DNA from: Phytophthora quininea
Taxonomy: Eukaryota; Oomycota; Peronosporomycetes; Peronosporales; Peronosporaceae
Reading direction: 5' to 3'
Length of the DNA stretch: 64,000 nt
Assembly: GCA_011947345.1 (NCBI GenBank)
Contig: JAAVTG010000531.1
Coordinates: 186,001-250,000 of the forward strand
The notes below the pieces were generated by a model that worked only from the letters and a program-made list of their open reading frames with translations, ran no database searches and was not told the DNA's origin. Shown here piece by piece: positions 55,563 through 64,000 of the stretch. The first letter of the stretch is position 1. Each line of letters starts with the position of its first letter. The position numbers and the translations under genes are program-made.

Positions 55563-56813
55563 ATGTTCGGGTACTTTGCCGAGAAGCTCAACGTCAAGAA
55601 CCTGGGCGAGCTGCTGGCGCCCACGCTCACGCCCGAGCAGGAGCTGCACAACGCCATCGAGCAAGGACTCTACGAAAAGTTCCTGCACTTGCTGGACGAG
55701 CTGCACGTGGACCCTAATGCCAAGAACGACGCCGGCCACCTCCCCATCCACACAGCCGCCTACTACGGCCGCGTGCCCTTCCTGGAGATCTTGCTGGCCC
55801 GCGGCATGGATGTCAACGCCACGTGTTCGCGCATGAACGCCCCGCTGCACTACGCTGCTGCCCAGAGTCGTGAGGAGGCCGTCAAGTTCCTCGTCAGTCG
55901 CGGTGCCAACCCAGCGCTACGTAACCGCAGCGGTCGCACGCCCTACGACGTCGCCAAGGGCGACAACATCCGCCAGTATCTGTTGCCGCTGCAGTTCCAG
56001 CACGAAGACCCGGCACAAGCAGCCTCGTTCCTGCCGCCGGGAATCACCCCGTCTGTGGACCCGATGGCGCCGAGACCGGTGATCGCTCCTCCTCCGACTA
56101 GCGGAGAATACAATTTGATGCAGCAAGGGCCTCCCATGGGCATGCCCCCGCAGCAGCAGACCCCGCAGAACAACTTGTACGCTGCGGCGACTCACAGCGC
56201 GATCCCACGTGGCGGCCCGTCAAGATTTGCGCGCAAGGACTACCGTCCCATCCAGGCGGATGGTTTTGGCTCGAGTGTGGGCAATGAGGAGCTGACTGCC
56301 AAGTTTGGTAACAAGAGGGAGATCAAGGTGACGGCTCCTCCACCGTCGATGATGGTGCCTCCGGCTCCTGCATCGGCTGAAAGTGGGGCAACGGAAACGG
56401 CCCCTCCTGCTGCTCCTGGCGCTAACCCGTACGCCTCCAACTACGCTACGAAGCCTCGTTTATCATCTGGAGCGGGTGCTTATCCTGGATACGCTCCGCC
56501 CAACGCTGCTGCCGGTGCTGGCGCTGCTGCACGAGGACCGCCGCAGTTCAAGATCTTCAATCCGAAGATGGCTGCAAGTGCAGATCCGAATGCTGCAGGC
56601 GTTGCATCGCCCAGTCAGCCTGCCATGCCTGCAGCACAACCGGCGTACGGGTCTTCTGCTGCTGCTGCGCCTGCGGTCCCGCAATACCAGCCGCCGCAAG
56701 GCCAATACCAGCCCAACCACGCCCAATACTCTGCGGCCACTGCGGCCCAGTACGACACGCCTGCCCATGACGAAGAAGTGAATTTATCTGCCTCCGCCAG
56801 CGTGCTGCAGTAG
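55563..56813 (+). CDS. Ankyrin-repeat protein with Pro/Ala-rich C-terminus
   Basis: 416 residues, intact. After a short N-terminal helix (FAEKLNVKNLGELLAPTLTP), about four ankyrin repeats run from residue 25 to 140 (DAGHLPIHTAAYYGRVPFLE, NAPLHYAAAQSREEAVKFLV, RNRSGRTPYDVAKG). The C-terminal two thirds is Pro-, Ala- and Gln-rich, with one ordered-looking motif, FGSSVGNEELTAKFGNKRE, and a basic KDYRPIQ stretch before it. Ankyrin repeats mediate protein binding; the partner is unknown. Probably a cytosolic adaptor. No intron or frame error seen. Confidence 0.8.
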   Translation: MFGYFAEKLNVKNLGELLAPTLTPEQELHNAIEQGLYEKFLHLLDELHVDPNAKNDAGHLPIHTAAYYGRVPFLEILLARGMDVNATCSRMNAPLHYAAAQSREEAVKFLVSRGANPALRNRSGRTPYDVAKGDNIRQYLLPLQFQHEDPAQAASFLPPGITPSVDPMAPRPVIAPPPTSGEYNLMQQGPPMGMPPQQQTPQNNLYAAATHSAIPRGGPSRFARKDYRPIQADGFGSSVGNEELTAKFGNKREIKVTAPPPSMMVPPAPASAESGATETAPPAAPGANPYASNYATKPRLSSGAGAYPGYAPPNAAAGAGAAARGPPQFKIFNPKMAASADPNAAGVASPSQPAMPAAQPAYGSSAAAAPAVPQYQPPQGQYQPNHAQYSAATAAQYDTPAHDEEVNLSASASVLQ

Positions 56814-56978
56814 CTGCCAACTAACGTAGCTGCATACGACAGGGGAAAAAAGTGTGCACAATAATTGTTACCGAAGTTGAAGCCACTTTGCCTCGTCTCT
56901 TTTTGTCATGTCACTGTTTATAAAACCCCGCGAGAGTGACGAGTGTTTGCTCCATGGGATCCAAACCACAATCTCAAA

Positions 56979-57853
56979 ATGAGCGAGGAGGCCACGAAAG
57001 CGCTGGAGTCGCTCTCTTTCGAGGAGCTGTCGCTGCTGAACGAGCGCAAGGAGGCGCTCAAGAAGGAGCACGCCGCCTACGTGGAGGCCCACCCGGAGAT
57101 CAAGACGCTGCTCAGCGGCTTCATGTCGGCGCTGCTGCTCGAGAAGCCGCAGGACGTCGTGGCCTTTGCGGCCGAGCACTTTGCCACGTTCAAGCCGCCG
57201 CACGCTGAAGTCAGTAAAACAATATATTATTTTTTATGTATCTTTGTCTAACCTAACTATTATTTATTTTCTTAGTTGCAGCCGCTGGTGATTGCTGGGC
57301 CCTCGGGCGTCGGCAAGGGAACGCTCATCAACTTGCTATTGGAGAAATACCCCAACACCTTTGGCTTCTCCGTGAGTCACACCACTCGCGGCCCTCGCGA
57401 GGGAGAAGTCGACGGTGTTGCCTATCACTTCACCGCCAAGGACAAGGTGCTCAAGGAGATCGAGGCCGGTCTGTTCCTCGAACACGCTGAGGTGCACGGC
57501 AACGTGTACGGCACCAGCAAGCGCGCGGTGAAGGACGTGCAGGAGAAGGGCAAGATCTGCATCCTGGACATTGATATCCAAGGCGTCCAGCAGGTCAAGA
57601 AGTCGGGCATTAAGGCCAAGTACCTCTTTATCTCGCCACCGTCCATGGAGGAGCTGGAGAAGCGACTTCGTGGCCGAGCTACCGAGACAGAGGACAAGAT
57701 CCAACTCCGTGTTAAGAACGCTACTGGAGAGGTGGAGTTTGGCCAGCAGCCGGGTGTGTTCGACTACAATCTCGTCAACAAGGTGGTGGATGACAGCTTC
57801 CGGAGCTGCTCACGACGCTCAAGCAGTGGTACCCGAGCGTCGAGCTCAAGTAG
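56979..57853 (+). CDS. Guanylate kinase with N-terminal RIIa/DPY-30-like domain
   Basis: Two exons, 56979-57209 and 57276-57853, with a 66-bp intron (donor GTCAGT, acceptor TTAG). Residues about 18-75 (LLNERKEALKKEHAAYVEAH, LLSGFMSALLLEKPQDVVAF, AAEHFATFKPP) resemble the dimerisation/docking domain of PKA RII and DPY-30-type proteins. The second exon is a full guanylate kinase: P-loop AGPSGVGKGTLI, SVSHTTRGPREGEVDGVAYH for GMP binding, YGTSKRAV, ICILDIDIQGVQQV and the lid LEKRLRGRATETED. It would convert GMP plus ATP to GDP. RII-like domains dock to AKAP helices, often in flagella, so local GDP/GTP supply in zoospore flagella is a reasonable inference. One G is lost near 57797, which hides the true end ELLTTLKQWYPSVELK. 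Confidence 0.85.
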
Positions 57854-57919
57854 ATGAAGACATGGTGCGCTTTGAATATCAAAAGCCAGTGTAGTTTCAG
57901 GTGCGAATACAGTACACAG

Positions 57920-60900
57920 TCAACTGATGCGGAATTCTACGTGTAGTGTTTCGTCGCGTGGTGGTGCAAGGGCTGATGATCGTCTTCGCTCTGTGCTTAG
58001 TGAGGATCGTCGTCGGCCTTTGAAGGCATCAATCACTGCTGCCGCCAAAACTGCAGGATCCGCTGGTGGTCGCGCAGGAGCTATCGGCGGAGGTGCCTGG
58101 ACTTTGATCGAGACAGAATTCTGCAGACCACCGAGGGCACGTGCTTGGTTCATCTCGGTTATCCACTTTTGCTTGTCAATTGCACTTGGTGCGGTCAAAA
58201 GGAATTGGTTCGAGCTGTCGAGAGTCAGTAAGAAGCTTTGACGAAGTAAAGCTTCAGCTTCGCCTGGAACAACGGCAATATCACTGACTACGCACGGTTG
58301 ATCAGATTTGTGCAAGTTGTAGCAGTGTAGTACTGGAGCTTGCGCAAGTTTGTTGAGTGAAACCGTGTCTGCATACTGCCGGAGCTCGCAATCCACCAGA
58401 GCGAAGTAAAACCTGCGACCCTGGTGAACTCGCGGCAAAATTCCATCTAGCCAAACGCGATCGTCTCCATCAAGAGGAAGTGTATCTCTGATCCGTAGTG
58501 CTGTCAGAAACCCTTGTTTCCTCGTCAACCCTTGATGAGCGGCGATAGGTTCTCGCATAGGTCTTCTAATTGGTCTCACCTTTTTCATCGGCATCGATTT
58601 CATACGGATAGCTTTTGCTGTCGTCGCGGGCCACGGCTGGATCGATTTCTGCTTGAAAGCATTTTCAGAAATTGTGAATGGCGACACAATAGCACCATAA
58701 TATTTTCCGAGGAATTTACAGCTGTACCGGAAGGTTCAAGACGCATTGTTCGCATTGGTGATGTGATGGCACACAGCTGAGCATGAACCCGCGATCGTAC
58801 ATCAATTTCGTATAGCATGGTTCCTTCCCGTTCGGAGACAACAATTCCATCATCAATGTTTTTGCGGGAACTATTCTCCATTCGCTTTGTCTCATTAAAA
58901 CTCAAGGATACGGAAGTCTTGTCCGTTTTAGCGGCAGACCCAACAAAAGGAACTTTGATGTCCAAATGCACGTGACGTGGGGCGTGAGTCTGTCGTGTAG
59001 GAGCAACTTCTTCGGGCACACTAAATTCATCCTGCTTAGGTTGGTTGGAACTTGCGCTCGTTGATGGCTCTATTGGAAAGTATTCATTCTGTTCACGAAA
59101 TGATCCCGTCAACGTGGAGACTGGGAAAACATCAGGCGCCTCATAGCGCTCGATTTGATGCTGGGCGTTGTAAGTATTGTTGAGTCTCGCGGTGCGTAAT
59201 GCGTTTTCCTCTATAAGTCGAAAAGCCCCATCGTCACCACCACCATAGTATGTTTCATGATTTTGAGGAACTCGAGAAGTTAAAGCTGGGAGTCGCTCTG
59301 CTGTAGTTGATGCTGGAAGTTGGGCTAGCAATTTTTCGTTCATAACCGTGGCTGCAGCTCGCTTAGCCAAGTTTAATTGCTTGGTGTACAGGTCGCGCAG
59401 CTGCTCACTTAATTCTTCGAGACCTGATAGCGAACCTCTCGGTACAATGCCTTTTAGTTTGTCGATGGAAATGCTTGCAATTGTCACGGAAGCTGAAGAT
59501 GCCACCAGGGTGATAGGCTCATGGCCATTTTCTATCCAGAATACATGTCCTGCTGCAACGTCAGCAATTGTCGCCATTAGTTTCATCGATTTTGCCGATA
59601 CTCTCGCTGGAGTTCTCACGGATCGCGAAGGTGACCAAGTTTTTGTCTGTGGACCAGTCGTGGGATCGACTTCTGAGCGACTTAGCAACGTGATACTTTG
59701 TCGAATACTGCATGAGCCTTCCTTGACTAGATACAGCTCTTTTGCTTGCTCTGAACCTTCAGGTATTTGGAAAATAACTGCATATATTCGGGAAACAAAT
59801 TTTACGTTAGATAAACCAATAATAATGGCGCAAAGTAGAAATCGTGACGAACCGGTTCCGCGGTTGTGTGTCTGAAAAGAAAAGCTGTGGTACAAGTACG
59901 CAATTCGTTCAAAGTTTAGCGATTCAAAACAAGTTTGCAAGTACTCGATGTTGCCACGACATTCCTCTCGTAGTGGCCAGTGCTTTAAAAACATATCTGC
60001 CGGGATAGACAAGAGCTTGGTGGGCTCCGCAGTCATAGCAGCAATTTGTCCTGGAGACTCGGGCATCAAAATTTCAAACTCACCAAAACCTTCCCCTGCG
60101 CTAACTTCGCGAAGATAACAATCTACTCCTGAAGTCCCTGAGCTTTGCGAGACTACGGGGCTGTTTGGACCATTTCCTACCAAGTTAACGTGCCCGGAGA
60201 GCAGTAGGAAGAAGCGAAGTCCCGTTCCACTTGCATCGCCGCTGTTTTTGTATGCGTCGTTGCTGCGATCCAGAGCTTCGAACCTCGCGTTCAGACACAA
60301 TTCTCGCCTGGCATCTTCCGGCAAGTCACGCAGCTCTGGAAACTGAACGAGGGTACCCATAGTGAGGAATCGGCGTTGGTTCAGTATGTTCTTGAAAAAG
60401 TCAAATAGCTTTGGCGTCTTCTTGGCTTTTAGAAACCCCCAGGTTCTTCGATCGTCGAGTGCGAGGCTCGCTTGAAAAGCTTCTTGCTTGCAATCTGCCA
60501 TTTTGCCTTCGCAGTAGCAGATTTCCCCAATAATTCATTTGCTGCATCTTCTTCGGATTTTGCGAGGATTGCATGCATCGTATATCGGTCTAAACTAAGG
60601 ATTTCCGTTCCAGCTGATGTCGTATGGTATCGAGGTGAACTATTCTTTTCAGTCGAGTTGCTAGGTATTGTAGCGTCTGCATAAACATCGTGTACGCTTC
60701 TGAAGACACCGCTGAGGGCAGTGACTTCCTCGCCGTAGAAGTCTCCAGGTCCCAAATGAAACAGAAAGTGGGTTTTGCTCGTCTCTTTCAACCCGGTCGT
60801 GGTAGTTTGCGCTGAAAATTTCCGCTGGAGCGATACTTTGCTCACCATAGAATGGAGAGATCGTTTGGTTCCCTTTGGGCTGGTTGCGCTCGGCTTCTCT

Positions 60901-63900
60901 TGTGTTCCGTCTTGAATATTGTCACTTTTGTTGGCTTCCCGAGCCTTGACCTCTCTCGCGGCTTGCATGACAAAATTTGTAAAGGTAGAACGTCCTCTAG
61001 GGCTGTGCGAAGAAGAACTTGAACCGTTTTCTAAAGTTTCTTCTGTCTCCGAAATCTGGGCAATTTTACGTCGGATTGCACTTCGGGTTGATGGCGCATT
61101 CGTGCTTTCCTGGTACAGCTGCTGGGATGTAGTTGAGAAGTTGCTAGCCACACTACGCTCCAACGCAGCACTTTGAACGGAGCGTTGACTAGCATGCAAG
61201 ACGGAGGTGACTTCGGAACTTTCCCGAACATACACAGCAAGCTTTCCCGACACAACAAAGATGAGGTGCTTCATAGTTTCGTTGTGCTGGAGCAACCTCT
61301 GGCCAGGAGCGAGAATCATGTGCTGCATTGAACGCAAAATTAGTGTCTTTTTAGCAGAAGTCGACGGCAACCACGGGATTCGAGCTGCCTCAAGTTGTGC
61401 TAGCAAAGATGGAGGAACAGCCCCTGATAAAGCGTCCTTGCCTACCAGTAGATTTGTTGGAGGCGACACACGTTTTTCTTTCGTCGACAGCGAATTATTT
61501 GCGATAGTTTGTGCCTCGGTCTCAGGGGCTGTCGCTGAATCGCCATATCGGCTTAAGTCCACCGCAGGAGTATGCTCCGCCAGCATTTTTGAATATACAC
61601 TTTCGTCGAAAACAAGATACTCGCAATCCGTTTGAGCTACCACAGTTGCTGGACACACGCTCCCTTCTTGAAGAACTCCCGTGCGAAAGGCATTACGCGA
61701 CGGCAACGTCTGGATGTGAACGCCATACATCGCACCACAATGCTTTAAAACTGCAGATATTTCAGCTTCTACAACTTCATCGCCGCGTGGTTCTGCCAGG
61801 TAGTCGTCCGGGTTCGTAGTACTTCCGATAAACGGTCTGTAGATACAGAAGGAATGCTTCTGGAACATGTCAACCGTAGCGGCCATGTGCTCCAAGCTGT
61901 AAAATGACACAAAGCCAGAAAGAATCACGACAAGGGATTGGTCGCTGTTTCCTTCTCGAAAGAGCAGTTCGCCTGCCGGCTTCGTAAGTAAATTCGCGTG
62001 AGCAAGCATTTGAGCCAACAAGAATAGCGGAATTGTCCGAAAGAGATCCAACCTCTTCAGCAAGATCGCAGCCTCGTCCAATACCCGCATCTTCTTATCG
62101 GATTCCGTTGTCGACGACGTCGGCATAGCTGAAAACGCTGAAGGGCCCGATTGTCTTCGATTTACCTTTGTCAGCGAGGCGTACATATTCATATACGGAA
62201 CTCGCGGAGTTGAAGCAGGTGATGACAACAAAGGCTGCAATAGACTCCCTGCTTTCACAATAACATTGTGTCGCAATGGAGCGATCCACCTTTCGAAAGC
62301 TGGTTTAGGAATGCACAGCATCGTGGTGCCAGCAACTGCAATCACGGGAGCTTCACAAGTAGTACTGCGCTGTAGCAACTCGCGAGCTCCAAACGCATCA
62401 CCAGGAATGAAATAAACATCTTGAGAGAGTAGCAAGCGCTTCGTACTTCCTTGTCGTACAAGCGTGTTCTTTGCTGGACTGTCATCACTCGATTCGGAAC
62501 GACGGCTGTGAAGAGCCCCACAAACAACAACCAAGACATGCCTGATGGTGTCGCCCGCATCGAGAAGTACACGACTCATTTGAATATGCTGGACTTCCAT
62601 GCGATAGCATAGTCGTTCAAGCACGAGTGGCGGGAACTGGAAGAAAAACTTGGATAGAGCCGCATCAGCCAGTAATTGTCTCGCAATGCGGCATATATCT
62701 CGACTTTGGATGGCCGACAAAAGAGCGGCGACTGTATCGATTGGACACGGCGAGGCGAAAATGGGGTTGTACGAGAGCCGAAGTTGGTCATCTCGAACAT
62801 GCTGTTCGACTTGATCACGAGTGATCCACAGTACTTCAGTGGAATCTTCGGCCGAAACAACTTGAAAACTGAGATTGAAAGGATTCCGTCGTCGAGGATT
62901 TGAGACCCAAATGTGTGGATGACCAAGCCCGATCATTTGATCTCCAAACGTTTGTCCTTTCGTCAGCGATGCAAATGGTTCTTTGAGTATAGCCCCATCA
63001 GTCGAGCTGGCAATATCGGTAGCAGTTATTACTCCTTCTCCGTTATCTGCGGAGGAGTCAATACTGTTTCGCACGTCACCAAGATCAACACAGTAGATAT
63101 CCAGACGGCCACGCCGTACATATGCGAACCCTTCCGAGTTGGTAAAATGGCCCGTCGTACTTTCTGGTGCGAAGAGTATTTCTCCTAGGCCCAATTCCAA
63201 CGTTTGAGCACCTTGGAGAACTGACCTTGCAGTAGTAGCAGAAAGTAGAGAGAAGATAGCTAGATGATCTACGTCAGAGAGCACAGTCTAAAACCCAGAG
63301 AAACATCATCAGAAATTCCAGCTTAGTAAAAGTGATCTCGACGCATATTGCCAAACCTTTGTCGAAGTGAGCACTCCCTTTTCGAATGCAAGGCCAAATC
63401 GTTCAGATGCGCGGTCTAACGTATCCTAAAAGTACCAGGAGAGGTCAATAAAAGACTAATAAGCTTTTAGCAAAACGCGAGCTTACCTTTGGCAGGCCGA
63501 TTATGATTGTCGTTTCTTGACTGTGCTGCACGTCACAAATAAAATAATTAGATGTTCATATCAAGCCATAACGTGAAGAAGGATATCGAAGTCAGTGACT
63601 TACAACACTTCTGTGACGCCAATGAGTTCTCTCGCGATGGCCTTTGCGGTTTACTGGAGGAGAAACACTTAAGCGGAAGTCTTCGAGCCCGCAGATCGCT
63701 GCATGGTATGCGTTAGTTTATCGTCTCGTGACTGGGCACCAAACCATAAGTTGGTTTAAGTACCTCCTTTACTGTATGTGACTTGCAAGTCCCCAAAATC
63801 GATGGAAACTCCTCGAGCATTGGTTTTCTTGCTATTCCAAGTTCGAAAGTCGTCGCCTTTGCTTTTGCGTTGGTGGAATGCCTTGTTGAAATAGCCACAT

Positions 63901-64000
63901 AGAGATCCTTCAAACTGCATAGAGTTTCCAAACTTGAGTCAACTACTTAGCGCCTCAATATGAATGAAGCATACGTACAACAATGTGCGCTAACGAAGTA
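57920..64000 (-). CDS. Very large multi-CNBD protein with C-terminal PH domain (5' end outside window)
   Basis: The gene enters from the right edge. Early exons are about 63933-63768, about 63650-63605, 63525-63487 and 63425-63357, then one long exon from 63287. About six cyclic-nucleotide-binding-like folds can be seen, with phosphate-cassette-like turns GQTFGDQMIG, GDAFGARELLQ, GDFYGEEVTAL and GEGFGEFEILMPESPG. The canonical Arg after the cassette (R-A/T) is absent in each one inspected, so cyclic nucleotide binding is doubtful. The C-terminus (58570-58130) is a PH domain: KQGFLTALRIRDT, FYFALVDCELRQYADTVSLN and the closing Trp helix KQKWITEMNQA. Single-base losses lie near 60475 and 58695, and probably one in the exon at 63650. 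It may be a membrane-bound scaffold; function unknown. Confidence 0.75.

Noticed and set aside
1..64000. CRISPR arrays, operons, Shine-Dalgarno sites
   Set aside because: The sequence is eukaryotic nuclear DNA with spliceosomal introns; no regular spaced repeats of CRISPR type are present.

Overview
The window looks like nuclear DNA of an oomycete, most likely Phytophthora or a close relative. The genes are eukaryotic and compact. Introns are short (about 55-85 bp) with GTRAGT-type donors. Coding sequence is GC-rich at third positions. Two oomycete-type initiator sites (TCATTC...ATTT) sit just upstream of ATGs. The gene content also fits: a secreted GH81 beta-1,3-glucanase, an LRR/EF-hand protein, an RIIa-guanylate kinase fusion and a multi-CNBD/PH protein.

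Layout. 1-5.6 kb: the 5' part of a mitochondrial RRM protein (-), then CASP golgin, IMP2-type inner-membrane peptidase and IST1 (all +). 5.6-13.1 kb: a FYVE/DEP protein and a large LRR/EF-hand protein (both -), with about 2 kb of unassigned sequence between them. 13.1-17.4 kb: an LRR/coiled-coil protein (+) facing GSK3 (-). 17.7-24.7 kb: GH81 glucanase (+) facing a DHX29-like helicase (-). 24.8-30.5 kb: an intact multi-pass membrane protein gene, an LRR gene and a decayed paralogue of the membrane gene (all -). 30.6-35.3 kb: a long coiled-coil protein (+). 36.5-40.2 kb: two related small acidic proteins and a small single-pass membrane protein (all +).

40.5-54.7 kb is the most distinctive part. 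It holds five paralogous genes (one +, then four head-to-tail on -) that encode proteins with a Tudor/MBT-like module followed by a PWWP domain, a conserved central block and, in four of five, a C-terminal SWF motif. The exon/intron pattern is shared, which points to local duplication of a chromatin-reader gene. In the last copy a Tc1/mariner/IS630-type transposon (TIRs at 52793 and 54549, TA duplication) sits in intron 1, exactly at the TA of the TAG acceptor. The duplicated TA leaves the splice site intact. 54.7-64 kb: a RING-H2 protein (-), an ankyrin protein (+), an RIIa/guanylate kinase fusion (+) and a very large protein with about six cyclic-nucleotide-binding-like domains and a C-terminal PH domain (-, running off the window).

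Caution on sequence quality. More than 30 otherwise intact reading frames are broken by the loss of a single base, usually inside a homopolymer. The pattern is the same in unrelated conserved genes (GSK3, IST1, CASP, DHX29), so most breaks look like consensus errors of the assembly rather than pseudogenes. Genes are therefore annotated across these breaks, and the break positions are given.
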